Shown in pieces: positions 1-9,175 of a DNA stretch of 64,000 bases. Below the pieces are notes generated by a model. That model was not told the origin of the DNA. It made no database searches and was given only the letters and a program-made list of their open reading frames with translations. Origin of the DNA: Streptomyces fagopyri (GTDB lineage Bacteria > Actinomycetota > Actinomycetes > Streptomycetales > Streptomycetaceae); assembly GCF_009498275.1 (NCBI RefSeq), contig NZ_CP045643.1, positions 496,001 through 560,000 of the forward strand, written 5' to 3'. Within the stretch, counting starts at the first letter, position 1. The number at the start of each line of letters is the position of its first letter. Position numbers and translations under genes: made by a program.

Positions 1-930
1 GTCCTCCAGGCCGTCGTGGTGATCGTCATCGTGACGATCGTCGTCTTCGGCCTGCTGCACGCCCTTCCCGGAGGCCCGGCGCGCGGGATCCTCGGGCCCC
101 AGGCCACCGCACAGCAGATCGCCCGCTTCAACCACGAACAGGGTCTGGACAAGTCCCTGCCCGTGCAGTACTTCCACTACCTCGGCCAGTTGCTGCGCGG
201 GGACCTCGGGACCTCGTACACCCTCAACGAACCGGTCTCCCAGCTCATCGGCGAACGGCTGCCGAAGACGCTGGTCCTCACCCTGCTGTCGGCACTCGTG
301 GGCCTCGTCCTCGCGATACCGCTGGGCATGTGGCAGGCCGTGCGCCGCAACAAGGCGACGGACTACATCATCACCACCCTGAGCTTCATCGCCTACTCCA
401 CACCCGTGTACTTCCTCGGACTCATCCTCGTGCTGGTCTTCAGCCAGCAGCTGGCGTGGTTCCCCTCGCAGGCTCCGCAGGGCGACACCCTGGGCCAGGT
501 GTTCTCCGACCCGCAGGCCCTGGTGCTGCCGGTCGTCGCGGGCGCGGCCTCCATGATCGCGGTGTTCAGCCGGTACATGCGGGCCGCCACCCTGGAGAAC
601 CTCTCCGAGGACTACGTCCGCACGGCCAGGGCCGGCGGCTCCCGTTCCCGCGCCATCCTGGGACGGCACGTGTTCCGCAACTCGCTGACGCCCGTGGTGG
701 CCATGCTCGGCTACTACATCCCGGTGCTCTTCGGCGGTGCCCTGGTCGTCGAGCAGCTCTTCAACTACCCCGGAATGGGGCTGCTGTTCTGGACGGCGGC
801 ACAGTCCTCCGACTACCCGGTCCTGCTGGGCTGCGTGCTGGTGATCGCCGTCGCCACCGTCACCGGCACCCTGCTCGCCGACATCGTCCAGCGGATCATC
901 GACCCCCGAGTGAAGGCAGGCCGGGCATGA
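1..930 (+). CDS. ABC transporter permease, DppB/OppB type (5' truncated by window edge)
   Basis: Inner-membrane permease subunit of a peptide/nickel/oligosaccharide-type ABC importer. The reading frame is open from base 1, and the first codons already encode the first membrane helix that follows the usual 'RRLLQ' start in this family, so only a few N-terminal residues are missing. The helix is followed by an LPGGPARGIL periplasmic segment, five further hydrophobic segments, and the EAA-type cytoplasmic loop (EDYVRTARAGGSRSRAIL) about two thirds along. It ends in a 4-base ATGA overlap with the next permease, so the two are translationally coupled. The substrate-binding protein is not visible and is presumably just upstream. 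Family assignment is firm; substrate is unknown. Confidence 0.93.
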   Translation, partial: VLQAVVVIVIVTIVVFGLLHALPGGPARGILGPQATAQQIARFNHEQGLDKSLPVQYFHYLGQLLRGDLGTSYTLNEPVSQLIGERLPKTLVLTLLSALVGLVLAIPLGMWQAVRRNKATDYIITTLSFIAYSTPVYFLGLILVLVFSQQLAWFPSQAPQGDTLGQVFSDPQALVLPVVAGAASMIAVFSRYMRAATLENLSEDYVRTARAGGSRSRAILGRHVFRNSLTPVVAMLGYYIPVLFGGALVVEQLFNYPGMGLLFWTAAQSSDYPVLLGCVLVIAVATVTGTLLADIVQRIIDPRVKAGRA

Positions 931-1826
931 GCGCCGTCATCCAGCCGGACACGGCCCCGGCGAAGGACGCCGCTTCGCGCGAGGCCACCAGCACACGGCT
1001 CGCCGTCCGCCGCTTCCTGCGCAACAGGCTGGCCGTCGTCGGACTCGCCGTCGTGGTCCTCTTCTTCCTGTTCTGCTTCGCCGGTCCGCTGGTGTACTCC
1101 ACCGACCAGACCCACACCCTGCTCCAGCAGGTCAACCTCGCCCCCAGCGGCGCCCACTGGCTCGGCACCGACGCCGTCGGCCACGACGAGCTGGGCCGGC
1201 TGATGTACGGCGGCAAGGTCTCGCTGATCGTCGGCCTCGCCGCGGGCGTCCTCGCCACCTGCATCGGCACCCTGTGGGGCGCCGCCGCCGGATACGCGGG
1301 AGGCTGGATCGACGCCGTGATGATGCGGATCGTCGACGCCGGCATCGCGATCCCCGCGCTGTTCATCCTGCTGGTGGTCTCCGCCATCACCACACCGGGC
1401 CTCAGCGGACTCGTCCTCATCCTGGGCCTGGTGTCCTGGCTGGTGCCGTCCCGGCTGGTCCGCGCCGAGACACTGACCCTGAAGAACCGGGACTACGTCC
1501 TGACCCTGCGCGCCATCGGCGGCACGCACGCCCGGGCGATCCTGCGGCACATCCTGCCGAACTCGGTGTCGACCATCGTCGTCGCCGCGACCTTCCAGAT
1601 CGCCGACGCCATCCTGCTGGTCGCGTACGTCTCGTACCTGGGCATGGGAGTCCGGCCGCCGCAGACCGACTGGGGCGGCATGCTCTCCGCCGGTCTCACC
1701 GCCGCCTACTCCGGCTACTGGTGGCTCATCCTGCCGCCCGGCCTGGCCATCATCCTGGTGGTGTGGGCGTTCAACGCGATCGGGGACGGACTCCGCGACG
1801 CATTCGATGTGAGGGGACGCGGATGA
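927..1826 (+). CDS. ABC transporter permease, DppC/OppC type
   Basis: Second inner-membrane permease of the same importer, 299 residues. The start is the ATG inside the ATGA overlap with the upstream stop. It has the family's N-terminal cytoplasmic tail, a helix at about residues 35-58 beginning after RRFLRNRLAVVGL, a periplasmic 'HWLGTDAVGHDELGRLMYGG' segment typical of DppC, then the core helices with the EAA loop (NRDYVLTLRAIGGTHARAIL). Order and overlaps match a canonical dpp/opp-like operon. It pairs with the preceding permease and the fused ATPase that follows. Nothing in the protein identifies the cargo; the downstream ROK kinase makes a sugar or glycoside as plausible as a peptide. 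Confidence 0.94.
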   Translation: MSAVIQPDTAPAKDAASREATSTRLAVRRFLRNRLAVVGLAVVVLFFLFCFAGPLVYSTDQTHTLLQQVNLAPSGAHWLGTDAVGHDELGRLMYGGKVSLIVGLAAGVLATCIGTLWGAAAGYAGGWIDAVMMRIVDAGIAIPALFILLVVSAITTPGLSGLVLILGLVSWLVPSRLVRAETLTLKNRDYVLTLRAIGGTHARAILRHILPNSVSTIVVAATFQIADAILLVAYVSYLGMGVRPPQTDWGGMLSAGLTAAYSGYWWLILPPGLAIILVVWAFNAIGDGLRDAFDVRGRG

Positions 1827-3610
1827 CCGCCACCACCAAGGGCTCCCCCGCCCGCACCGCGGAGCCAGGCCCGATCCTCGAACTCGACGACCTCGGCGTC
1901 GTCTTCACCACCGAGACCGGCGAGATACCCGCGGTGGAGGGCGTGTCCCTCCAGGTCCGGCCGGGCGAGACACTGGCCCTCGTCGGCGAGTCGGGCTCCG
2001 GCAAGTCGACGATCGCGCTCGCCGCGATGGGTCTGCTCACCGGGAACGCCCGCACCACGGGCAGTGCCGTCATCGACGGCACCCAGATCGTCGGCGCCTC
2101 GGAGAACGGACTCGCGGCGCTGCGCGGCAGGACCGCCTCCATGGTGTTCCAGGAGCCGGCCACCGCGCTCGACCCGCTCACCCGCATCGGGAAGCAGATC
2201 GCCGAGGTGATCCGCAACCACCGCGAGGTGTCCTCCAAGGACGCCGCCGCCGAGGCCGTCGACCTGCTGCGCCGGGTCGGCATCCCCGAACCGGAGAGGC
2301 GTGCCCGCGCCTACCCGTTCCAGCTCTCCGGCGGACAGCGGCAGCGGGTCGTCATCGCCATGGCCATCGCCAACGAGCCCAGGCTGCTCATCGCCGACGA
2401 ACCGACCACCGCCCTCGACGTGACCGTGCAGGCCGAGATCCTCGACCTGCTGCGCCGGCTCGCCGCCGAGACCGGCACCGGCGTGCTGCTCGTCACCCAC
2501 AACATGGGCGTCGTCGCCGACTTCGCGGACCGCGTCGCGGTCATGTACCACGGGCGGATCGTGGAGACCGGGCCGGTCGAGGACGTCCTGCTGCGCCCCA
2601 CCCACGACTACACCCGGCGTCTGCTGGCCGCCGTGCCCCGGCTGTCCGTCGCCGAGACCGCGGACACGACGGACGCGACGGGCCTGCCCGCCACGACCGT
2701 GCCGGCCCCCACGGGCGGTCCCGCGGCCGGGCCGTCGGACCCGTCCGCCGGGTCCGACGGCCCCGAGGACCAGCCCGTGGTCGAACTGCGGGACATCAGC
2801 GTGGTGTTCGGCCGCGGCAAGGCCGCCGTGCACGCCCTCGACGGAGTGTCGTTCCGGGTCGGACCTGCGGAGACCCTGGGCCTCGTCGGCGAATCCGGCT
2901 CCGGCAAGTCGACCGCCGCCCGCGTCGCACTCGGCCTGATCCCGCCCACGTCCGGCACCGTCTCCCTGTTCGGCTCCGACCTCGGCCGCACCCGCGCCCG
3001 GGCCCGCCGCGCGCTGCGGGCCGGCATCGGTGTCGTCCTCCAGGACCCGGTGGCCTCCCTCGACGCCCGGATGACCATCGGCGAATGCATCGCCGAACCG
3101 CTCCGGATCCACCGTCGCGACCTGTCCGCCAAGGACCGGCAGGCCAAGATCTCCGCCGTCCTCGACCGGGTCCGGCTGCCACGTGAAGTCGCCCGGCGCA
3201 CGCCCCGCGAACTCTCCGGGGGACAGCGCCAGCGGGTCAGCCTGGCCCGCGCCCTGGTGCTCGAACCCCGGCTGCTGGTCGCGGACGAACCCACCAGCGC
3301 GCTCGACGTGAGCGTGCAGGAGGCGGTCCTGGAAGTGATCACCGAACTCCAGGGCGACCTGGGCTTCGCCTGTCTGTTCGTCTCCCACGACCTCGCCGTC
3401 GTGCAGCACTTCGCCCAGCGCGTCGTCGTGATGCGCGCCGGCCGGATCGAGGAGCAGGGCTCCACCGGGACGACCCTGCTGCATCCGGAGACCGACTACA
3501 CCCGTCGTCTGCTGGCCGCCGTGCCGGTGCCCGACCCGGTGGTGCAGCGGGGCCGCAGGGCCGAGCGTCTGGCCACCCTCGCGGCCGGCCGTACGGAGGC
3601 CCAGACGTGA
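1823..3610 (+). CDS. Fused double ATP-binding protein of peptide/sugar-type ABC importer (DppD-DppF fusion)
   Basis: 595-residue cytoplasmic ATPase containing both nucleotide-binding domains in one chain. Domain 1 covers about residues 20-270 and domain 2 about 315-580; both carry the identical Walker A GESGSGKST and signature LSGGQRQRV, followed by Walker B with ADEPT and a switch histidine (VTHN, VSHD). Both domains end with the TDYTRRLLAAVP-type C-terminal oligopeptide-transporter tail. An Ala/Pro/Gly-rich linker at about 275-310 joins them. The ATG lies in an ATGA overlap with the upstream permease gene. Such fusions are common in actinomycetes. The longer open frame upstream of 1823 is only the out-of-frame shadow of the permease. 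Confidence 0.94.
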   Translation: MTATTKGSPARTAEPGPILELDDLGVVFTTETGEIPAVEGVSLQVRPGETLALVGESGSGKSTIALAAMGLLTGNARTTGSAVIDGTQIVGASENGLAALRGRTASMVFQEPATALDPLTRIGKQIAEVIRNHREVSSKDAAAEAVDLLRRVGIPEPERRARAYPFQLSGGQRQRVVIAMAIANEPRLLIADEPTTALDVTVQAEILDLLRRLAAETGTGVLLVTHNMGVVADFADRVAVMYHGRIVETGPVEDVLLRPTHDYTRRLLAAVPRLSVAETADTTDATGLPATTVPAPTGGPAAGPSDPSAGSDGPEDQPVVELRDISVVFGRGKAAVHALDGVSFRVGPAETLGLVGESGSGKSTAARVALGLIPPTSGTVSLFGSDLGRTRARARRALRAGIGVVLQDPVASLDARMTIGECIAEPLRIHRRDLSAKDRQAKISAVLDRVRLPREVARRTPRELSGGQRQRVSLARALVLEPRLLVADEPTSALDVSVQEAVLEVITELQGDLGFACLFVSHDLAVVQHFAQRVVVMRAGRIEEQGSTGTTLLHPETDYTRRLLAAVPVPDPVVQRGRRAERLATLAAGRTEAQT

Positions 3611-4593
3611 CCGGCCCCCTTCTCTCCCCCCACACCCCGCAGGACTCGGCCATGACAACCTCTCACCGGCCGTTGTTCGCCGGCATCGACATCGGCGGCA
3701 CCACCACCCAGGTGGTGGTCTGCTCCGACGACCTGACGGTCCTCGACCGCGCGGAGGCCGGCACCCCGGCACGCGAGGGCGGCCGGGCCATGGTCGGCGC
3801 GGCGCTCGACGCGCTCGCCCCGCTGCTGGCCCGTACCCCGGGCCGCCTGGTGGGCGCCGGAATCGGCGCCGCCGGGGTGGTGGACTCCGCGAACGGCCGC
3901 ATCCTGGTCGCCAGCGACTCCTTCCGCGGCTGGGCCGGCTTCACCGTCACCGCCGCCGTCGAGGACGCCCTCGGCGTCCCGGCCTACCTGGACAATGACG
4001 TCAACGCCTTCCTCTACGGAGAGGTCCACGGCGGGGCGGTGCGCGGCGAGGCCGACGTCCTCGGCATGACCCTCGGGACGGGGGTCGGCGGCGCCCTGTG
4101 GACCAACGGCGCCCTGTACGCGGGTCCGCACGGCGCGGCCGGCGAGATCGGGCACATCCCCGGTTTCGGAGACCTGCCCTGCTCCTGCGGCGGCCGCGGC
4201 CACCTGGAGACGCTGGCCTCCGGCCGCTCCATAGGGGCTCGCTACGCCGATCTCACCGGTATCCACCGCACCGCCCGTGAAGTCGCCGAGGCCGCTGTCC
4301 GAGGCGACGACGACGCTCTCGCGGTGTACCGCGCCGCGGGGGCGGGCATCGCCCGGGCGATCGTGATCACGGCGGGTGTCGCCGACATCACCACCGTGGT
4401 CGTCGGCGGCGGCGTCAGCCGTGCTTGGCCCCTGCTGGAACCCTTCATCCTGTCCGCCCTCGCCGCCGACCCCCCGATCAGCGGTCACCCCGTCCGCCTG
4501 GTCAAGGCGGCCCTGGCCTCCGACGCGGTCCCGGTCGGCGCCGCCGCCCGTGTCCGAGGCGAACTGGCCACGGGGCTGAGGGCAACGACGTAA
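3607..4593 (+). CDS. ROK family sugar kinase-like protein
   Basis: 328-residue cytoplasmic ROK protein without an N-terminal helix-turn-helix, so more likely a sugar kinase than a repressor. Visible motifs are the phosphate-1 loop GIDIGGTTTQ (about residue 23), the ROK ExGH element in AAGEIGHIPG, and the zinc-binding CSCGGRGHLE cluster. The GTG at 3607 is chosen because GGAGG sits seven bases upstream and it forms a GTGA overlap with the ATPase gene; an internal ATG at 3652 is the alternative and would remove 15 poorly conserved residues. Coupling to the ABC importer suggests that it phosphorylates the imported sugar after hydrolysis. This is inference from context; the exact hexose or amino sugar cannot be read. 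Confidence 0.88.
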   Translation: MTGPLLSPHTPQDSAMTTSHRPLFAGIDIGGTTTQVVVCSDDLTVLDRAEAGTPAREGGRAMVGAALDALAPLLARTPGRLVGAGIGAAGVVDSANGRILVASDSFRGWAGFTVTAAVEDALGVPAYLDNDVNAFLYGEVHGGAVRGEADVLGMTLGTGVGGALWTNGALYAGPHGAAGEIGHIPGFGDLPCSCGGRGHLETLASGRSIGARYADLTGIHRTAREVAEAAVRGDDDALAVYRAAGAGIARAIVITAGVADITTVVVGGGVSRAWPLLEPFILSALAADPPISGHPVRLVKAALASDAVPVGAAARVRGELATGLRATT

Positions 4594-4966
4594 CGACGGG
4601 AACACCGGCCCCGAAGCCCACGGGGTCCGACCCGTGGACCGCGGTGGCGTGGCGGTCCGGGCGCGCGAGAACGACGGAGCGATCCGCCGCCGGCGCACCC
4701 GGTCCGCTCGTCCGGCGGCCGCACGGACCTCAACACGCCCTACGGTCCGGAAACACCTGTGCCGGCGTTGCCTTCCGAGCTTCGCCTTCCGACCTTCGAG
4801 TGACGGCTGACGAGGCCCTCATCGAGGGACCGGACACAAGGCCGACGACGCACGGGCGCGTTCGTTGAAGGCCCAGGTTGCGGACCGGGCGCTCCCGCGT
4901 CCGCGTATGCGAGCCTCCCGGGCGCGTGACCACCCGAGGCGCCCACCGCGGTCGAAGACGCGGCGC
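4594..4966. other. Intergenic region between convergent genes
   Basis: This stretch separates the ROK gene from the convergently transcribed threonine aldolase gene. I see no coding signal, no strong hairpin and no repeat in it. Confidence 0.6.
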
Positions 4967-6112
4967 TCAGCTCTCGGCCGGCGTGCCGGCCACTTCGGCC
5001 ACGGCCTCGCGCACGATCCGCACCGCACGTTCCACATCGGCGCGCGTCACGTCCAGGTGGAACACGAAGCGCAATTGGTCCGGGTAGGCCGCGCACAGGA
5101 CGCCACGACGCTCCAGCCGGTCGCGCAACTCGTCGACATCGAGGCCGGGAGCGGACTTCGCGAAGACCATGTTGGTCCCGCTCGGCTCCACGGTCAGGCC
5201 CTCCAGTCCCTTCAGTCCCTCCGCGAACAGCGCGGCGTGCGCGTGGTCGTCCGCGAGCCGTGTCACGTGGTGGTCGAGCGCGTGCAGAGCCGCGGCCGCC
5301 AGGACGCCGGCCTGACGCATCCCGCCACCGAGAACCTTGCGCCAGCGTCGCGCACCCGCGATGAACTCCCGGGACCCCACCAGCGCCGAACCGACCGGCG
5401 CCCCCAGTCCCTTGCTGAAGCAGACCGAGACGCTGTCGAAGTGACCGGCGATCCGTCGTGCCTGCTCGTACGGGTCGTCCCCGCCGGCCACCGCGGCGTT
5501 GAACAGCCGTGCCCCGTCAAGGTGCGTGGCGAGTCCGCGGTCCCGGGCGATCCGCGTGGCCGTCTCGAGGTAGTCCATGGACACAGCCCGGCCACCGATG
5601 GTGTTCTCCAGGCAGAGCAACCGGGTTCGGGCGAAGTGCGGGTCGTCCGGTTTCACGGCCGCCGCGATGTCCCGCGGGTCCAGCGTCCCGTCCGCTCGAT
5701 GCGGAAGCGGCTGGGGCTGGATGCCTCCCAGCACGGCCGCGCCGCCGCCTTCCCACCGGTACATGTGAGCCATCTGACCGGCGATGTACTCGTCTCCGCG
5801 ACCGCAGTGGGTCAGCAGAGCGCACAGGTTGCTCTGTGTCCCCGAGGAGACGAACAGCGCGGACTCGAATCCGAGGAGCCCGGCGATCCGCTCCTGGAGA
5901 GCGTTGACGGTGGGGTCGTCGCCGAAGACGTCGTCCCCCACCTCTGCCTCGGCCATGGCCCGGCGCATCGCCTCGGTGGGCCGGGTGACGGTGTCGCTGC
6001 GCAGATCGACGAGGTGACCGGACCGGTCACGGGCGGCGTCCGCCTCGTTCTCGGCGTGGGAGACATCGACGGGGTCAACGGCACGGGCGCTATCGGTGGT
6101 CGGCACACGCAC
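4967..6112 (-). CDS. Low-specificity L-threonine aldolase (PLP-dependent)
   Basis: 381-residue fold-type I PLP enzyme that cleaves L-threonine/allo-threonine to glycine and acetaldehyde. Recognisable family segments are LVDLRSDTVTRPTEAMRRAM near the N-terminus, VGDDVFGDDPTVNALQ, the SSGTQSNL cofactor-phosphate region, HLDGARLFNAAVA, and the PLP lysine in CFSKGLGAPVGS. The GTG at 6112 gives about 35 residues before the conserved start; no strong ribosome site precedes it, so the true start may be slightly further in. It is a stand-alone gene, divergent from nothing and convergent with the ROK gene. Function call is firm at family level; other beta-eliminating lyases are the only realistic alternative. 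Confidence 0.92.
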   Translation of the reverse strand: MRVPTTDSARAVDPVDVSHAENEADAARDRSGHLVDLRSDTVTRPTEAMRRAMAEAEVGDDVFGDDPTVNALQERIAGLLGFESALFVSSGTQSNLCALLTHCGRGDEYIAGQMAHMYRWEGGGAAVLGGIQPQPLPHRADGTLDPRDIAAAVKPDDPHFARTRLLCLENTIGGRAVSMDYLETATRIARDRGLATHLDGARLFNAAVAGGDDPYEQARRIAGHFDSVSVCFSKGLGAPVGSALVGSREFIAGARRWRKVLGGGMRQAGVLAAAALHALDHHVTRLADDHAHAALFAEGLKGLEGLTVEPSGTNMVFAKSAPGLDVDELRDRLERRGVLCAAYPDQLRFVFHLDVTRADVERAVRIVREAVAEVAGTPAES

Positions 6113-6390
6113 ACTCTGCCACGGCGGGAGGAACCGCGACCGCCCGGGGCACGACGATCACGGGAATGCGGTCCCGTCCGCCGCGGTTCGGGCCGAGGAG
6201 ATCAAAGTGGGCCGCTGTCGACGAGCGGGCCGAGCATCCGTCCGTCCCTGTCGAGAGGACGACGGGTCGGAGTCGGGGCCGGCCGGAAGCGACGTGCGGC
6301 CTCGCGAGACCCTCGACCGCGGCTGGGAGGCCTCCTCCCGCGCCCAGAGTCAGCCGAGAGCCATCGCGTCCGCCTCGGTTCCGAGCGGAA

Positions 6391-6843
6391 TCACGTTCCC
6401 GCGGGCGTGCCGGAGCTCGAACTGTCCGAGGTGCTCGACGGATCCATCCACATGACCTGCCAGCCGTGGCCGTCGAGGTCGAAGAAGCTGCGGGAATACA
6501 TGAAGCCGTGGTCCTCGGGCCCGTCCGCCTCGGAGCCGCCCGCCGCGAGCGCGGCCTCGGCGACCGTGTCCACCTCGTCGCGGGACGACACGCCGAAACA
6601 GTAGAGCGCCAGTGTGTGCGTGGTGGGATCGGCCATCGGCAGCTTCGCGAACCGCGCGAACGTCTCGTGGCTGAGCAGCATGACGGAGGCCTGCTCGCCG
6701 ACCAGCATGCAGGCGGCGGTCTTGTCGGTGAACATCGGGTTGTAGCTGAACCCGAGCCGCGCGAAGAACTCCTTGCTCCGCTCGACGTCCGCCACGGGGA
6801 CGTTGACGAACAGCATGCGACCGGCGTGCACGGGAGTGGTCAT
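6391..6843 (-). CDS. VOC (glyoxalase/bleomycin-resistance fold) family protein
   Basis: 150-residue single-domain vicinal-oxygen-chelate protein. It has the paired beta-alpha-beta-beta-beta layout: the first half begins RMLFVNVPVADVERSKEFF and the second contains VSSRDEVDTVAEAALAAGG followed by SRSFFDLDGHGWQVMWMD, which is the typical closing strand. This resembles the PhnB/'extradiol dioxygenase-like' group often annotated as lactoylglutathione-lyase-like, but with no identifiable substrate. The serine-rich C-terminal tail (SSTSDSSSSG) is disordered and variable. Start is the ATG preceded by a purine-rich GGAGACCC. It is a single transcription unit between the aldolase gene and a decayed region. 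Confidence 0.88.
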   Translation of the reverse strand: MTTPVHAGRMLFVNVPVADVERSKEFFARLGFSYNPMFTDKTAACMLVGEQASVMLLSHETFARFAKLPMADPTTHTLALYCFGVSSRDEVDTVAEAALAAGGSEADGPEDHGFMYSRSFFDLDGHGWQVMWMDPSSTSDSSSSGTPAGT

Positions 6844-7105
6844 GGTGGGTCTCCAGTCCGAGGTTCGGTGCGGTACGACGGGGTAGACCGACCCGCCCTC
6901 CGGAACTCATCGGTGCGCACGGAAGTCATACGCGCACTTGAGCACGCGGACTCTCCTGGCCCCCCGTAGTCGGATGGGATTCAGATGGGCCGACGGGCGT
7001 GTCACAGCGGGGCCCGCGCGGTACGCGGCCCGGGTCCGACGGCAGGAAGGACCTCGAAGCCCGGACGCCGATGACCGCATTCCCGTCGCGGACGACCATG
7101 CCGGT

Positions 7106-7277
7106 TCAGCCCTCCGGGTACGCGAGCACCGCCAGGATCCGGCGATTGTCGTCCTCCGACTGTTCGAGTCCGAGCTTGATGAAGATGGTGCAGGTGTGCT
7201 TGCTGACGAACTTCCGGCCGGCGATGGCAGCCTTCGAGCGCGCCTGCGCCATCAGGGAGAGGACCTCGTGCTCACGC
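7106..7277 (-). pseudogene. LuxR-type helix-turn-helix C-terminal remnant
   Basis: The last 56 or so codons before the stop at 7106 read REHEVLSLMAQARSKAAIA and end with EDDNRRILAVLAY, which is the C-terminal DNA-binding end of an actinomycete NarL/LuxR response regulator. Upstream in the same frame the sequence is arginine-rich and unrelated, so the receiver domain is gone. Within the helix-turn-helix, about five residues are missing between AIAGRKF and VSKHTCTIF, removing part of the turn before the recognition helix, so the fragment is unlikely to bind DNA. Identity as a LuxR remnant is confident; it is not a functional gene. Confidence 0.7.
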
Positions 7278-7661
7278 GGGCCACCGCATCCACGCCGGCT
7301 GCTCACTGAGTCCGCCGGCATCCGAGCCCGCCGCCGGGCGCAGCGCCCGGTCGACCGCGGTCCCTGGCGGATCGGCGCAGGCGTGCCCGGCCGCGTCGAT
7401 GCCGCACCGGGTCGACGCACTGCCCTCGGTCGCCTCGGTCACCCGCGTGTACGGCCCCGCGGGTGCTACCCGGATCGGCAAGGACGGCAAGGACGGCAAG
7501 GCCGCCTACGCGATGGCGGCCCAAGGCGAGCGAGGCTCGACAGCCCACCGGAAGGCGCCGCGAGTGGGTACCGAATCACGGGCACGGAGCGTCAGGACGC
7601 ATGGCCGACGAGCCTACGGACCGTACGGAACCAGTGCCCCTCCCTGGACGTCACTCCCACC

Positions 7662-7703
7662 CCCGAGTGCCCCGAGTGCCCCGAGTGCCCCGAGTGCCCC
7701 GAG
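7662..7703. repeat. 9-bp tandem repeat (CCCGAGTGC), about 4.6 copies
   Basis: Four perfect tandem copies of CCCGAGTGC are followed by a partial fifth copy. The array lies in a non-coding interval of about 600 bases (7278-7887) that otherwise shows nothing except the AT-rich promoter just before the hydroxylase gene. Confidence 0.9.
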
Positions 7704-7873
7704 GTGACTCAGTCCCGGAACCGTCCCCTCCGCCCAATCGCCATGCCCCCTCGTCATGTTCGGCAGACCCTCGTTCCCACTTGGCCAGGGCCCGCTGTCC
7801 CGAGCAGTGATCTTTTTGCCGATCGAGTCGGGCATTCAGGTGATTTCTGTTCGAGGGCAGATTTTTACCTACT

Positions 7874-7887
7874 TAGTATCTTGATCC
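7874..7887 (+). promoter_or_regulatory. Candidate -10 element of a leaderless promoter
   Basis: A locally AT-rich tract contains TAGTAT at 7874-7879, eight bases before the ATG at 7888, and no Shine-Dalgarno sequence precedes the gene. The spacing puts the transcription start at or next to the start codon, so the mRNA is probably leaderless. No convincing -35 is visible. Confidence 0.45.
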
Positions 7888-9099
7888 ATGACAGATGGGA
7901 AGGGTCGGCGAAAACCCGCCGACCACGCGGCCGATGTGGTCGTCCTCGGGGCCGGGCCCGCCGGGCTCGTGCTCGGCAACATCCTGGTGGACCGTGGAAT
8001 CGACTGCGTCATCCTGGAGCGGGCCGGACGGACACACATCCAGACACGGGCACGTGCCGGCTTCCTGGCCGCCAACACCGTGCGGACCCTGGACAGGCAC
8101 GGTCTCGCCGAGGGGCTGCACCGGCACGGGCAGCCCCACAGCACCTGCGAATTCCGCACCGGAGACGGCCGGTTCCGGCTGGACTACGGCGAGTTCGGGC
8201 GACGGGAACGACACACCGTCTACCCCCAACAGAACCTGGTGGCCGACCTGTTGAGGCGGTTCCTGGATCGCGGCGGACAGATCCGTTTCGACACCGAAGC
8301 CGTCGCCGTGCGCGACGCCGACAGCGGGCGACCCCAGGTGGCCGTGGTCGACGCCGACAGGCGGCCCGGCCTGTGGCAGGCGCGGTACGTGGCCGGGTGC
8401 GACGGGCGACACGGCGCCGCCCGGCGGTCACTGCCGGCCGGCACGGTCCGCCACCACCGCGATCACGGCGTGACGTGGCTCGGCCTGCTCGCCGAGGCAC
8501 CGCCCAGCCTGGACGCCGTCGGGTACGCGGTGCACGAGCGCGGGTTCGCCGGACACATGGCCCGCACCAGCGAGGTCACCCGCTACTACCTGCAGTGCGA
8601 GCGCGGCACCCCTGCCGACGCCTGGTCGGAGGAGCGGATCTGGGACGAGCTGGAACTGCGGATGCGGGCGTGGGAGTACGGCCCACTGCGCCGCGGCCGC
8701 GTCGTGCAGCGTTCCGTCGTCGCCCTGGAGTCCGACGTGCTCGAACCGCTGCGCCACGGAGCGCTGTTCCTCGTGGGCGACGCCGCCGGCCTGATCAGCC
8801 CGTCCGCCGCGAAGGGCGCCAATCTCGCGGTCCTCGAAGCGGAGATCCTGGCCCGCGCCCTGATCGACGACCTCACCGCCGGGGACCCTCAGGGCCTCGA
8901 CGCCTATACGGCGCGGTGCCTGCCGTACATCTGGCGCGCACAGGAGTTCTCGCACTGGATGATCAGCCTGCTGCACGGCCCGTCGGGCGCAGACGGCGAG
9001 TCGCTGTTCCACAACTCCCTGCGCCGCTCCCGCCTCACCTCACTGCGCACCTCGCGCAGCCAGCAGGACTGGTTCGCCGAGCACTACGTCGGCGTGTAG
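7888..9099 (+). CDS. FAD-dependent aromatic hydroxylase, 4-hydroxybenzoate 3-monooxygenase (PobA)-like
   Basis: 403-residue group A flavoprotein monooxygenase. It shows the FAD-binding GAGPAGLVLG at residues 21-30, the DG motif in CDGRHG near residue 171, and the GD motif LVGDAAGLISPSAAKGANLA, arranged as in p-hydroxybenzoate hydroxylase. The C-terminus (QQDWFAEHYVGV) also matches the PobA family ending. The expected histidine after GDAA is replaced by glycine. PobA itself makes protocatechuate from 4-hydroxybenzoate, but the gene is not next to protocatechuate-degradation genes; instead an O-methyltransferase follows 76 bases later. A tailoring role in a small aromatic pathway is therefore as likely as catabolism. 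Start is ATG with leaderless-type promoter. Confidence 0.85.
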   Translation: MTDGKGRRKPADHAADVVVLGAGPAGLVLGNILVDRGIDCVILERAGRTHIQTRARAGFLAANTVRTLDRHGLAEGLHRHGQPHSTCEFRTGDGRFRLDYGEFGRRERHTVYPQQNLVADLLRRFLDRGGQIRFDTEAVAVRDADSGRPQVAVVDADRRPGLWQARYVAGCDGRHGAARRSLPAGTVRHHRDHGVTWLGLLAEAPPSLDAVGYAVHERGFAGHMARTSEVTRYYLQCERGTPADAWSEERIWDELELRMRAWEYGPLRRGRVVQRSVVALESDVLEPLRHGALFLVGDAAGLISPSAAKGANLAVLEAEILARALIDDLTAGDPQGLDAYTARCLPYIWRAQEFSHWMISLLHGPSGADGESLFHNSLRRSRLTSLRTSRSQQDWFAEHYVGV

Positions 9100-9175
9100 C
9101 CCGTCACCTCCGAACTCCGCACCCGCGTACACCCGTATGCACACATCCGAACCCCGGAATGAGGATTCCCCCGCG

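Noticed and set aside
1274..1822. N-terminal extension of the fused ATPase frame
   Set aside because: It is an arginine-rich shadow of the DppC-type gene; the ATPase begins at the overlapping ATG at 1823 with real domain sequence.
1715..3772. Long minus-strand open frame opposite the ATPase gene
   Set aside because: Its product is low-complexity Gly/Asp/Val-rich antisense of a high-GC gene, with no family motif.
4865..6604. 579-codon plus-strand open frame
   Set aside because: Antisense of threonine aldolase and VOC genes, no recognisable domain.
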